From assembly GCF_028282165.1 (NCBI RefSeq), contig NZ_JANQIM010000034.1, positions 1-64,000 on the forward strand: 64,000 bases of DNA. Reading direction: 5' to 3'. This DNA comes from Winogradskyella sp. (GTDB taxonomy: Bacteria > Bacteroidota > Bacteroidia > Flavobacteriales > Flavobacteriaceae). Within the stretch, counting starts at the first letter, position 1; every line of letters begins with the position of its first letter. The position numbers and the translations under genes are program-made. This document shows positions 18,219 to 27,268 of the stretch, one piece after another. The notes under the pieces were generated by a model. It was not told the DNA's origin and did no database searches. It saw only the letters and a list, made by a program, of their open reading frames with translations.

Positions 18219-19031
18219 CTAGTTTAAACTGAAACGCTCTTTAGTCATTTGCAAATATTCGCTATCAGACATGGTGTTTCTGGCTTGCATCATTTGCTCA
18301 GCATCTTCACCAACCAAATATCTCAATTTGTCTCCGTGTATAGCCTCATCAATTACTTGTGCTACTTTACTTGCTGGACTTGCATTTCCGACCATTTCAG
18401 TCATAGCACCCATTAATGCACTAACTATACCTTGGTATTCCGTTAGGCTCTCATCATTGTTAAAGTCTAAAGAACGTCCTGCAAAATCCGTTGCGATAGC
18501 ACCTGGTTCAACAATCCTTAGTTTAATACCTAGCGGTTCTAGTTCGTATTGTAAGCTTTCTGTAATACCCTCTACAGCCCACTTTGTGCCATGGTACATA
18601 CTAAACATAGGGAGTGTTACTCTGCCTCCTATCGATGAAATATTCACTATAGTTCCTGATTTTTGCTTGCGCATAACTGGTAATACAGCTTGCGTGGTTG
18701 CTAGAAGCCCAAAAACATTTACTTCAAATTGTCTTCTTATTTTTTCCATAGGAATAGCTTCAAATGGTCCACCTGCACCGTAACCTGCATTGTTTACTAA
18801 TACATCTATAGTTCCGAATTGTTCAACTGTAGCATTTATAGCACTTTCAATAGATGCGTCGTCAGTAACGTCTAAACGTGTCACCAAAACATTGCCTAAT
18901 TCTGATAATTCAGATCCATCACTAGTATTTCGCATAGTCGCTACTACATTCCAACCTTTTTCCTGAAAATGCTTAGCCGTAGCTTTTCCTATGCCCGAAC
19001 TTGCTCCTGTAATTAAAATTGTTTTGCCCAT
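18219..19031 (-). CDS. Short-chain dehydrogenase/reductase (SDR)
   Basis: A 270-residue NAD(P)-dependent oxidoreductase of the classical SDR type: TGASSGIG (about residues 7-14), NNAG near 83, catalytic Ser in VNISS and the YHGTK motif (Tyr-x-x-x-Lys). Acidic residues after the second strand are absent and Arg-33 is present (MRNTSDG), favouring NADPH. The substrate is unknown. It lies 31 bases downstream of another SDR gene and upstream of an AraC regulator gene, so the three probably form one operon. Confidence 0.9.
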   Translation of the reverse strand: MGKTILITGASSGIGKATAKHFQEKGWNVVATMRNTSDGSELSELGNVLVTRLDVTDDASIESAINATVEQFGTIDVLVNNAGYGAGGPFEAIPMEKIRRQFEVNVFGLLATTQAVLPVMRKQKSGTIVNISSIGGRVTLPMFSMYHGTKWAVEGITESLQYELEPLGIKLRIVEPGAIATDFAGRSLDFNNDESLTEYQGIVSALMGAMTEMVGNASPASKVAQVIDEAIHGDKLRYLVGEDAEQMMQARNTMSDSEYLQMTKERFSLN

Positions 19032-19062
19032 TTTTTATGTTTTTTATTGATTATTAAGATAA

Positions 19063-19842
19063 TTAATTTATCTCTTGCATTTGTCTAATTTGCTTAAGCA
19101 ATATCTTTTTTGGTGTAAAAGGAATGGCTTTCATCATAAGATTTTGTCCAAATGTTAACCCAGAAACCACATCCAACTTCCCTTTTAACATTGCATTATA
19201 ACCATCTTCGGCTACGGACCGGGCCGTAACTGTTTTCTCGAATATTCCTGTCTCATCCATCCCAGAAGTTTTGGCGAATTCCGTTTCCGTAGCTCCAGGC
19301 ATTAAATTGGTGACCGTTACATTAGTATCGCTCAATTCTTCAGCAACGGCATTACTTAAGAATGTAACATAAGATTTAGTGGCAAAGTAAATGGCTTGTA
19401 AAGGCCCCGGAATAAAACTTGCTGTGGAAGATGTATTCAATATGCTTCCACTATTGCGCTTTATCATTTCCGGAAGAAATAAATACATTAATTCTGTTAA
19501 TGCCACCATATTAAGATTAATCATCTGCTGCTGGCGTTCCCAAGACAATTCATGAAATTTTCCTCGCAATCCAAAACCTGCATTGTTAATTAAATAGTCT
19601 ACTTTAATATTTAACTTGCTGACTTCGTTATACAATTCTCTTGCAGAGCCTAGTTTGCTTAAATCCTTTGCAACGGCAAACACCTTTACATCAAATTTCT
19701 CTTCGAGCTCAGTTTTAAGCGCTTCTAACTTTTCTTGTCGTCTTGCTACAATTATGACATCTCCTCCTTTTTCGGCATGTATTCTTGCTAGTTCTCTTCC
19801 TATGCCACTTGAAGCTCCAGTTATTAATGCTGTAGTTTTCAT
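19063..19842 (-). CDS. Short-chain dehydrogenase/reductase (SDR), DltE/YqjQ-like
   Basis: A 259-residue SDR with TGASSGIG (about 7-14), VARRQEKL after the second strand (Arg favouring NADPH), LINNAGFG near 85, LNTSSTAS and YFATKSYV (catalytic Tyr and Lys). The sequence pattern (GREL AR, GLRGKFHELSWERQQQMINLN, PGATETEFAK) is the type usually annotated as a general SDR of unknown substrate. It is the first gene of the SDR-SDR-AraC operon and has a TACTTTTG -7 box 26 bases upstream. Confidence 0.9.
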   Translation of the reverse strand: MKTTALITGASSGIGRELARIHAEKGGDVIIVARRQEKLEALKTELEEKFDVKVFAVAKDLSKLGSARELYNEVSKLNIKVDYLINNAGFGLRGKFHELSWERQQQMINLNMVALTELMYLFLPEMIKRNSGSILNTSSTASFIPGPLQAIYFATKSYVTFLSNAVAEELSDTNVTVTNLMPGATETEFAKTSGMDETGIFEKTVTARSVAEDGYNAMLKGKLDVVSGLTFGQNLMMKAIPFTPKKILLKQIRQMQEIN

Positions 19843-19867
19843 TCTTTTATCTATTAGTTTTACGATA

Positions 19868-19875
19868 CAAAAGTA
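19868..19875 (-). promoter_or_regulatory. Bacteroidota-type promoter -7 box (TACTTTTG)
   Basis: On the minus strand this is TACTTTTG, an exact TAnnTTTG match, 26 bases before the ATG of the first SDR gene. The -33 region is weak and is replaced by the direct repeats at 19898-19932, as expected for an AraC-activated promoter. Confidence 0.55.
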
Positions 19876-19897
19876 CTTTTAGAGCAAATCATTAACT

Positions 19898-19932
19898 TAT
19901 ACATTTTACAGAAGCTTGTATATATTTTACAG
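19898..19932 (-). promoter_or_regulatory. AraC-type operator: two direct repeats 21 bp apart
   Basis: TATACATTTTACAG (19898-19911) and TATATATTTTACAG (19919-19932) differ at one of 14 positions, in the same orientation, with starts exactly 21 bases apart (two helical turns). This is the geometry of AraC half-sites. The proximal repeat begins 23 bases upstream of the -7 box, so it covers the -33 region of the SDR operon promoter. Confidence 0.6.
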
Positions 19933-20066
19933 TATTCGGAAAATAGATTTAAAATATAACCCTTTTAGTTTACCACTAAGACTATTTATAATACAATTTA
20001 ACTTATAGATAATATACATCATCGCTAAAGCATTTAAATTTAGACACTCTTTATTTGCGTATACTA

Positions 20067-21893
20067 ATGACAAAAACCAACATTAAAAAAATCGATTTAA
20101 TCATTACCCAACTCATCTCCATTTTGGAAGCCATGGAGTCTGAGGGAGCGAATTTTGAAAATAATTTAGGTGCCATCCACCCCGATTATCAAAAAAGTGC
20201 CAGAAATTTAGCTCACTATCAAACCTTTAGAAAGTATGATTTAAGAAGTACGCAAAAAAAATTACGCAATCTTGGAATTACGCGTTTTGGAAATGCCGAA
20301 GCACATATAAAAGCCAGTTTACTAAAAGCCCTAAAACTACTTTATAGTTTAAAACAAGAAGAACCAAATGCCTTGGGCAAAGCAGGACTTTCTATGAAAA
20401 ACGGAAAACGCTTGCTCAATAAACACACCAAGGAACTGCTTGGCTATCGCTCTAAAGGAAGGCGTGTGCGCATTATGGTCACTTTGCCAACACAAGCCGC
20501 TTTTGATTACGAGATGGTATACAATATGGTAAAACAGGGCATGAATTGTGCTCGAATTAATTGTGCTCATGATGATACATATATTTGGGAAAATATTATC
20601 AAAAACGTAAGAAAGGCTTCTAAACAGCAAGCCAAAAAAGTAAAAATTGCAATGGATCTTGCTGGGCCAAAAATAAGAACTGGCGCCATTGTTCCTGGCC
20701 CACAAGTACGCAAGTTTAGTCCAGAGCGCGATGACATAGGCAATATTATCAACCCCGCCAAAATAGTTTTGGTAGATATTCTAGAAGAGGATTCTGAAAA
20801 AGACTGCTTACCTATATCAAAATCTGGACGCTCTAACTTAAAAGTTGGTGAACACTACAACTTCACAGATACAAGAGATAAGTCACGTAGTATAAAGATT
20901 ATTGAACTCTTAGAAGATTGTGCCATAGCACATTGTTATGAAACGTCTTATTTGGCCTCTGGTATGGTTTTAACTGCTTCAAATAATGAGGAAAAATCAT
21001 TAATAGTTGGTGAATTACCCGCTATTGAACAGGCTTTAGTTTTAAAAGAAAATGATACGCTTATTATTACTAAAGAACCTCATTTAGGTAGTCCTGCCAC
21101 ATATGATGAAGATGGTAATACTATTGAACCAGCTAGGATTTCTTGCCAACTACCAAAACTATTTAGCTACATAAAAAAAGACGATCGGATTTTGTTTGAT
21201 GATGGAAAAATAGAAGGTATAATCACATCCCTTGAAGCTGATTTGTTTAAGGTACGTATTACGCGTTCCAAACCCCAAGGTTCTAAATTAAAGGCCGAAA
21301 AGGGAATGAATTTCCCAGACACACAATTAGGCATTCACGGATTAACCGAAAAGGATAAAATAGATCTCGAATTTGTGGCACAGCATGCTGATATAGTTAA
21401 CTTCTCCTTTGTTAATTCTCCGGAGGATGTCGAAGAATTACTTGACGAACTTAAGCGTCTCAATGCCATCAATAAATTGAGTATTATTCTAAAAATTGAA
21501 ACGCGCACAGCTTTCTATAATTTGCCTAATATTTTGTTGAGTGCCATGAAGGTAAAGCATATAGGTGTGATGATTGCTCGTGGTGACCTGGCAGTAGAAA
21601 CTGGCTGGAATAGCATCGGAAAGATTCAGGAGGAAATCCTATCCATATGTGCTGCGGCACACATTCCTGTGGTTTGGGCAACCCAAGTGCTTGAAAACTT
21701 TGCAAAAAAAGGGATTCCTTCCCGTTCAGAAATCACGGATGCCACTAATTCAATTAAAGCCGAATGTGTTATGCTGAATAAAGGGCCTTATATTTTAGAG
21801 GTCCTCAACTTGCTGAATGTAATCCTCAGCGATATGGAATCACTTCACGAAAAAAACGAAAACATGTTGCCAAAACTTCAGACTTCAAACTAA
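20067..21893 (+). CDS. Pyruvate-kinase-like protein without C-terminal domain
   Basis: A 608-residue protein using the ATG at 20067 (a TTG at 20055 is also in frame). Residues 1 to about 130 are a helical extension with no family I recognise. From about 132 it reads as a divergent pyruvate kinase barrel: VRIMVTLPTQ, GMNCARINCAH, MDLAGPKIRTG (196-206), the catalytic-lysine block ILKIETRTAF (Lys476), MIARGDLAVETGW near 503, and WATQVLENFAKKGIPSRSEITDA. It stops about 45 residues later, so the allosteric C domain is missing. A phosphoenolpyruvate-related reaction is plausible, but it may not be the cell's main pyruvate kinase. Its stop overlaps the convergent egtD stop by 4 bases. Confidence 0.8.
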   Translation: MTKTNIKKIDLIITQLISILEAMESEGANFENNLGAIHPDYQKSARNLAHYQTFRKYDLRSTQKKLRNLGITRFGNAEAHIKASLLKALKLLYSLKQEEPNALGKAGLSMKNGKRLLNKHTKELLGYRSKGRRVRIMVTLPTQAAFDYEMVYNMVKQGMNCARINCAHDDTYIWENIIKNVRKASKQQAKKVKIAMDLAGPKIRTGAIVPGPQVRKFSPERDDIGNIINPAKIVLVDILEEDSEKDCLPISKSGRSNLKVGEHYNFTDTRDKSRSIKIIELLEDCAIAHCYETSYLASGMVLTASNNEEKSLIVGELPAIEQALVLKENDTLIITKEPHLGSPATYDEDGNTIEPARISCQLPKLFSYIKKDDRILFDDGKIEGIITSLEADLFKVRITRSKPQGSKLKAEKGMNFPDTQLGIHGLTEKDKIDLEFVAQHADIVNFSFVNSPEDVEELLDELKRLNAINKLSIILKIETRTAFYNLPNILLSAMKVKHIGVMIARGDLAVETGWNSIGKIQEEILSICAAAHIPVVWATQVLENFAKKGIPSRSEITDATNSIKAECVMLNKGPYILEVLNLLNVILSDMESLHEKNENMLPKLQTSN

Positions 21894-22831
21894 ACTTTCT
21901 CCCAAAGGCTATCGGCAAAATAGTGCTTACAGTCCAAAAAGTTATTTATCGTTTTGTAGTTCGATGCTAATGCCAACTCATCTATTTGCTGCAAACTGTA
22001 TTTTTTAGAAAGCTCTGTCCAGATCAATTCATTATAGCGAAAACTGACCGAAGTGTTCAACTTCTTCAATACAACGTCTTGTTGCCTTAAACTAACAATA
22101 TAACTTCTTACTTCACCCGTTAATGGGTTATAGTGACAATAAAAATCGAAATCGTCAATTTTAAAATCGGCATCTAACTCTCGGTTGATTCTTAAAAGCA
22201 AGTTTAAATTAAACCGTTTTGTGATTCCATGTTTATCGTAATACGCATTGTGAATGGTAATAGGATTCTTCTTTAAATCGAAGCCAACAAGAAGCTTATC
22301 GCCTTGTTTCATGTTCTCATTAAAAAGTTTCAGTAATTCAATCGCCTTATCTTCTTGATAGTTGCCGATATTACTCCCTAAAAACAAGAGCAAGCTCGGA
22401 AAATCACTTTTTTTATTTTGCTTTAAAATCTTGAAATAATCACCCACCTTAGGTTTTATATGAATACTTGGTAAACGTTCCTTAAGTCGCTTTGTTAAAG
22501 CATCTATAGCCTCTTTTGAGATATCTATTGGCACATAATTGAAATCAATGTTGTTTTTGGATAAATACTCTAACAACTTAAATGTCTTAAAGCCATCACC
22601 AGCTCCTAACTCTACGATATTGAAAGGTTGAGAAAAATGCAAAGCGTTTACTATTTGCTTGGATTGCATGGATAAGATTTCGAACTCGGCATCTGTAAGG
22701 TAGTATTCTGGCATATTCATAATCTCCTGAAAGATGCGACTACCATTATCATCGTAAAAATATTTTGAGGACAGGTATTTGTTTTTGGCCGACAAGCCTT
22801 TGAGCACGTCTTGTGCAAATGTGTCTATCAT
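21890..22831 (-). CDS. egtD: L-histidine N-alpha-methyltransferase
   Basis: A 313-residue SAM-dependent enzyme that trimethylates histidine to hercynine, the first step towards ergothioneine. It shows the family start AKNKYLSSKYFYDDNGSRIF (around residues 14-34, split motif), SAM motif I VELGAGDGFKTFKLL near 80, LLFLGSNIGNY near 153-163 and LVGFDLKKNP. Length matches EgtD. It is directly downstream of egtB with 1 base between them, which strongly supports the pathway assignment. It is the last gene of the five-gene redox operon that begins with selO. Confidence 0.92.
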   Translation of the reverse strand: MIDTFAQDVLKGLSAKNKYLSSKYFYDDNGSRIFQEIMNMPEYYLTDAEFEILSMQSKQIVNALHFSQPFNIVELGAGDGFKTFKLLEYLSKNNIDFNYVPIDISKEAIDALTKRLKERLPSIHIKPKVGDYFKILKQNKKSDFPSLLLFLGSNIGNYQEDKAIELLKLFNENMKQGDKLLVGFDLKKNPITIHNAYYDKHGITKRFNLNLLLRINRELDADFKIDDFDFYCHYNPLTGEVRSYIVSLRQQDVVLKKLNTSVSFRYNELIWTELSKKYSLQQIDELALASNYKTINNFLDCKHYFADSLWEKV

Positions 22832-22832
22832 A

Positions 22833-23999
22833 CTATTTTGCGAGTCTTATTCCTGAAAATTGCCATCTGTTGTCTGGCGCAAAAAAGTTTCTATAGGTGG
22901 GTCTGCAATGCCCTGTGGGTGATGCAACAGAAGCGCCACGCATTACCATAGTATTGACCATAAATTTGCCGTTGTATTCGCCAATAGCACCTTCGGCCTT
23001 GGTATAATTAGGATAGGGTAAATAGGCACTATTGGTCCATTCCCAAAGCTGACCGTAATCCAAATATTGAGAAGCAATTTCCCATTCAAACTCTGTAGGA
23101 AGACGCATTCCTTTCCATTGAGAATAGGCGAATGCTTCATAAAAAGAAATATGACTTACAGGAAGACGCGCTTCAATCTCTTTAAAGCCATTAAGAGTAT
23201 ATTGCATCCATTTATTATTTACTTTATGCCAATACATAGGTACGCTTATAGCATTGTTTTTAATCCAATCCCATCCATCGGCGTGCCATAAGTTGAAGTC
23301 ATCATAACCACCAGTTTCAATAAACTCTATAAACTCCGAGTTGGTAACCAATCGGTTTGAAATTTCAAACTCATGAAGATATACTTTATGGTTTCCTAAT
23401 TCATTATCCCAACAAAAGCAATCTTCTTTATGACCTATGTTATAAACTCCTTCATCTATTTTGATGAATCTTTGGCTTTGATTTTCGGGATGAAGCTTTA
23501 CTTCAAAATCTAGGGTTGGAAATGAAACTTGATGTCCAAGTATATATTTAATATCGTAAATCAACAATTCTTGGTGCTGTTGCTCGTGCTGTAACCCTAT
23601 TTCTATAACATCACAAACCTGCTTTGCGACTTCACCTTCTAAAAATTGAGCCATATTTTCATTAACGTGAGCTCTGTAGCTTAAGACCTCTTCTAGAGTT
23701 GGCCTGGTCATTAAACCGCGGTTAGCTCTTATAACGCGTTCCCCCACATTATTGTAATAACTATTAAAATAATATGCGAAATCTGTATTGTAAACCTTAT
23801 AATCTGGTTTGCTCTTAGTTAATACAAACTCTTCAAAAAACCATGTTGTATGTGCCAAATGCCACTTTGGTGGTGATACAAAATCTATGGGTTGCACAGA
23901 TACATCTTCTGACTGCAATGATTGACAAATTTGTTCGGTGCGATTTCTAATATTTAGAAACCTTTCAGCTGTGATTGGGTTAGATAAAGCGATTTGCAC
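22833..23999 (-). CDS. egtB: Ergothioneine biosynthesis protein EgtB (hercynine oxygenase)
   Basis: A 388-residue non-haem iron enzyme that joins hercynine to a thiol donor with O2, forming the C-S sulfoxide. An N-terminal DinB-like domain supplies the three-histidine iron site: His50 (in WHLAHTTWFFEEF), His138 and His142 (in QHEQQHQE), at positions close to His51/134/138 of the mycobacterial enzyme. The C-terminal part is a formylglycine-generating-enzyme-like fold (ISNRLVTNSEFIEFIETGGY; MRGASVASPTGHCRPTYRNFF). The start is GTG at 23999, two bases past the OsmC-fusion stop, with no ATG nearby. No egtA, egtC or egtE is visible here, so the thiol donor and the lyase step remain open. Confidence 0.92.
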   Translation of the reverse strand: MQIALSNPITAERFLNIRNRTEQICQSLQSEDVSVQPIDFVSPPKWHLAHTTWFFEEFVLTKSKPDYKVYNTDFAYYFNSYYNNVGERVIRANRGLMTRPTLEEVLSYRAHVNENMAQFLEGEVAKQVCDVIEIGLQHEQQHQELLIYDIKYILGHQVSFPTLDFEVKLHPENQSQRFIKIDEGVYNIGHKEDCFCWDNELGNHKVYLHEFEISNRLVTNSEFIEFIETGGYDDFNLWHADGWDWIKNNAISVPMYWHKVNNKWMQYTLNGFKEIEARLPVSHISFYEAFAYSQWKGMRLPTEFEWEIASQYLDYGQLWEWTNSAYLPYPNYTKAEGAIGEYNGKFMVNTMVMRGASVASPTGHCRPTYRNFFAPDNRWQFSGIRLAK

Positions 24000-24001
24000 T
24001 A

Positions 24002-25225
24002 TTATTCTTGTATTATTTGTGTTTCAAAGACCACTTCGCTTTCTAGTGTTCTATGTACTGGACAACGCGAAGCTATTTCTTTAAGCCTGTCTTTTTGTAT
24101 AGCATCTAAGTTACCAACAAATTTTAGTTTTTTGCTAATATGATCTAAGTATTTTGGCTTATCTACATTTACTTTTAAATCATCGCTATGTCTTCTAGAG
24201 TGTGAAATGTAAACAAAAACTTCTCTTAAGTCCCATTGTTTGCGTTCTGCATACATCTTTAAGGTCATTACCGTACAAGCTGCTAATCCAGCATTGAGAT
24301 ACTCGTAAGGTGAAGGGCCAAAATCATTACCTCCTATGTCTACAGGTTCGTCTGCAATGAATGTATGATTCTTTGTTTGTATAGAAGTCGTAAAATTATC
24401 CTCAACTATATTTAAATGACCAACTAACTGCTCTCCTTCTGTACTCAACATTTTATTTTCAACCTTAGGAAAATAACGTTTAGCCCAAGTCCCTATAATT
24501 TCACCAACATACTGACTGTCTTTTTCTTGTGTTAGTAAATGATCTGCATTATCTAACGTAATAAAACTCTTTGGGTGAAATGCCGTTTTATACAATTGTT
24601 CCGCATTTTCAATACCTACAATTTTATCAAAAGGCGAATGCATGATAAGTAATGGCTTTCTTAAGTTTTTTACTATTGCGGGCAAGTCTGTTTTATCAAA
24701 CTCTTCCACAAAATCCTTATTAATCTTAAAAGGCCGTCCGCCAATATTTACTTCTGCCTCACCCTTTTTCTCGATTTCGTCAATGCCATGAGAAAACAAG
24801 TGCTTAACATGAGTCACTGTTGCCGGAGCACCAACTGTGGCTACCGCTTTTACGGTATCTAATTTTGACGCTGCTACGAGTACGGCCGCACCACCTAAAG
24901 AATGCCCCACTAATAAACTTGGTGCCTCATAATGCTCTGTTATGTAAGCATGTACATCTAATAAATCATCTATGTTGGCGGAAAAGTGACTATCTGCAAA
25001 TTCGCCTTCGCTTCGTCCCAAACCAGTAAAATCGAAACGGACTACTGCAAAACCGTCTTGTGTAAGTGACCTGCTGACATGTCGTACCGCACTTAAGCTA
25101 CTACTACATGTAAAACAATGGGCAAAAATGGCATAGTAATTAGGTTTTTGATTCGCTGGTAATTCGAGTTGCGCATTAAGGGTTAAGCCTTTTCGGTTGG
25201 TTATTTTTAGTTTGGTACTTTTCAT
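24002..25225 (-). CDS. Alpha/beta hydrolase-OsmC fusion protein
   Basis: A 407-residue two-domain protein. Residues about 1-255 are an alpha/beta hydrolase with nucleophile elbow GHSLGG (Ser109), a downstream Asp region ([13 protein letters not shown]) and His in NADHLL. Residues about 270-407 are an OsmC/Ohr-type domain, with the two redox cysteines Cys317 (AACTVMTL) and Cys388 (RCPVHRTLE) that reduce organic hydroperoxides in the family. The fusion could hydrolyse and detoxify acyl or lipid peroxides; this is inference. It is 2 bases upstream of egtB and 10 bases downstream of the DUF427 gene, inside the redox operon. Confidence 0.9.
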   Translation of the reverse strand: MKSTKLKITNRKGLTLNAQLELPANQKPNYYAIFAHCFTCSSSLSAVRHVSRSLTQDGFAVVRFDFTGLGRSEGEFADSHFSANIDDLLDVHAYITEHYEAPSLLVGHSLGGAAVLVAASKLDTVKAVATVGAPATVTHVKHLFSHGIDEIEKKGEAEVNIGGRPFKINKDFVEEFDKTDLPAIVKNLRKPLLIMHSPFDKIVGIENAEQLYKTAFHPKSFITLDNADHLLTQEKDSQYVGEIIGTWAKRYFPKVENKMLSTEGEQLVGHLNIVEDNFTTSIQTKNHTFIADEPVDIGGNDFGPSPYEYLNAGLAACTVMTLKMYAERKQWDLREVFVYISHSRRHSDDLKVNVDKPKYLDHISKKLKFVGNLDAIQKDRLKEIASRCPVHRTLESEVVFETQIIQE

Positions 25226-25235
25226 TTTTTAAGTT

Positions 25236-25517
25236 TTAATTTTCCACTTGTACACCGCGCCAAAAAGCAACATGGTTATTTATTTCTTTTGCCAGCTCTG
25301 AAGCTTCGGGATAGTACCATGCAGCATCAGTATTTTGCTGCCCATCGACTTCAATTGTGTAGTAGGATGCCGTTCCCTTCCAAGGACAAACTGTATGTGT
25401 TTTGCTTGGTTTAAAAAACTCTTTTTTAATACTTTCATGAGGAAAATAGTGGTTTCCTTCAATGACAACCGTGTCATTACTTTCTGCAATAACTTTATTG
25501 TTCCAAATCGCTTTCAT
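25236..25517 (-). CDS. DUF427 protein
   Basis: A 93-residue protein of the DUF427 family (unknown function): MKAIWNNKVIAESNDTVVIEGNHYFP, CPWKGTASYYTIEV near residues 44-57, and AAWYYPEASELAKEINNHVAFW. The open frame extends upstream to 25661 but that part lies within the selO coding region in another frame; the ATG at 25517 starts the domain exactly. It is 16 bases past the selO stop, in the same operon as the OsmC fusion and the ergothioneine genes. The conserved Cys, Trp and aromatic residues of the family are present. Confidence 0.88.
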   Translation of the reverse strand: MKAIWNNKVIAESNDTVVIEGNHYFPHESIKKEFFKPSKTHTVCPWKGTASYYTIEVDGQQNTDAAWYYPEASELAKEINNHVAFWRGVQVEN

Positions 25518-25533
25518 ATATAAATTTTTATTC

Positions 25534-27096
25534 TTAAGAACTACAAGATAACATAGAACAACCCACTTTGTGCCGAGCCCATTCTGGTCGTTTTGCAAAC
25601 CACTTCTGGTATTCTGGTTGCTCATCGTATGGCTTTTTGAGCAGATTGAACAGTTCGTCAATTAAATCATAATTGCCTTTATCAGCTTCATCAATAGCCA
25701 ATTGTGCCATATAATTTCTGAGCACATACTTTGGGTTGACCGAATTCATATGAGCTTGACGCTCTTGGTCTGTTAGTGTCTCTCGTCGTAGTCTTTGGTC
25801 GTAAGACCTAAACCAAACTTTCCATTGTTCTGCTACAGCATCCGAAATCTCGGTTGGGTTATAAAACGCTTTTTCAACCTTTTTCAATCCTGTTTCCGCA
25901 TCACCTTTCTTATAACCTGACAATAGCCTAAAAAATATGGTCATGTCCGTCTCTGAAAGTAGGAGACAATCCTCCAAATCAGTCATTAGATGAACATCTT
26001 TTTTATCTTCAATTATAAGTCCTAACTTAGAACGCATCATCTTTAATGACTTTGATTCAAAATCAGTTTGATATTGCTTCAAGATAGTTTCAAAGGGATC
26101 GGACTCCTCTACCAACGGATAAAGCGCATTGGCGAGCTGCAATAAATTCCAAAGCCCAATATTGGGTTGATTGCCATAACGATAGCGTTTATTTTGTCGA
26201 TCAGTTGTATTTGGTGTCCAGCCAAAATCAAAACCTTCAAGCCAACCGTATGGTCCGTAATCTATGGTTAACCCAAGTATAGACATATTGTCGGTATTCA
26301 TAACACCATGTACAAAACCTATGCGTTGCCAATGGATAATCATCTCTAGCGTTCTATGGGCAACTTCTTGAAAAAGTTTTATATAAGAGTCTTTCGATGG
26401 CTTACCCAATTCTGGATAAAAATATTTCAAGGTATAATCTGTAAGCTCCTTAAGGTTTTTGTAATCTTGTCTAGCTGCAAACAATTCGAAGTTCCCAAAA
26501 CGAATAAATGTTGGTGCAACACGACAAACTATTGCACCCGTCTCGTAAGCTGCATTTCCATCATAGAGCATATCTCTTAAAACCTCATCGCCAGAGATCA
26601 CTAAACTTAAAGCTCTTGTTGTTGGCACCCCTAAGTGAAACATAGCTTCGCTACATAAGTACTCACGAATAGACGATCTTAAAACTGCCAAACCGTCTCC
26701 TTGCCTAGAATATGGTGTTTCGCCTGCGCCTTTTAGCTGTAGTGCCCATCGTTTTTGGTTATGCTCAACTTCAAATAAGTTTATAGCCCTACCATCACCT
26801 AATTGCCCGGCCCAACTACCAAACTGATGGCCAGCATAAGCCATGGCATAAGGTTTAGTTTCAGGACACACATTAGAACCTGAAAAAACCTTTAAAAAAT
26901 CTTGGGAATCGGTATCATTACCATCTAAACCAATGGCCTTAACCATCTCTAAAGAGTAATGAATTAGTTGTGGATTTGAAGGAACTTTAGGCTTTACATA
27001 GGAATACATGGCCTCAAAAACTTTTCGTCTTGTATTCTCAGTATTTGGGTCTGAAGGTAATTGGCTATTAAATGTATCGCTAATATTTAGTTTCAT
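25534..27096 (-). CDS. selO: Protein adenylyltransferase SelO (YdiU family)
   Basis: A 520-residue pseudokinase-fold enzyme that AMPylates proteins and protects against oxidative stress in characterised homologues. Diagnostic blocks: YAGHQFGSWAGQLGDGRAINLFEV (about residues 83-106, split), LQLKGAGETPYSRQGDG, LRSSIREYLCSEAMFHLGVPTTRAL, and VHGVMNTDNMSILGLTIDYGPYGW. The C-terminus ends LSCSS, with Cys518 at the antepenultimate position where eukaryotic SelO has selenocysteine. It is the first gene of a five-gene operon followed by DUF427, hydrolase-OsmC, egtB and egtD, and is divergent from the HD-PycTM gene. Confidence 0.95.
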   Translation of the reverse strand: MKLNISDTFNSQLPSDPNTENTRRKVFEAMYSYVKPKVPSNPQLIHYSLEMVKAIGLDGNDTDSQDFLKVFSGSNVCPETKPYAMAYAGHQFGSWAGQLGDGRAINLFEVEHNQKRWALQLKGAGETPYSRQGDGLAVLRSSIREYLCSEAMFHLGVPTTRALSLVISGDEVLRDMLYDGNAAYETGAIVCRVAPTFIRFGNFELFAARQDYKNLKELTDYTLKYFYPELGKPSKDSYIKLFQEVAHRTLEMIIHWQRIGFVHGVMNTDNMSILGLTIDYGPYGWLEGFDFGWTPNTTDRQNKRYRYGNQPNIGLWNLLQLANALYPLVEESDPFETILKQYQTDFESKSLKMMRSKLGLIIEDKKDVHLMTDLEDCLLLSETDMTIFFRLLSGYKKGDAETGLKKVEKAFYNPTEISDAVAEQWKVWFRSYDQRLRRETLTDQERQAHMNSVNPKYVLRNYMAQLAIDEADKGNYDLIDELFNLLKKPYDEQPEYQKWFAKRPEWARHKVGCSMLSCSS

Positions 27097-27268
27097 GTAA
27101 GTATCCTCTAAACTTTAAAAAAGGTAATTAAACGATGTTTATTACGTCTAAGCACTAGGTCGAAAAAGAGTATCTAAACTTGCTAACTCTTGTTATTGGC
27201 TAAGTTACCAATTTAGGAATTGAAAAAGGTTATAAATTATTCTTAAATTACGCTCACATTATTAGTAT

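Noticed and set aside
18271..18783. 170-codon open frame opposite an SDR gene
   Set aside because: It is a shadow of the strongly supported SDR frame, rich in Ser, Ile and Pro without motif or signal.
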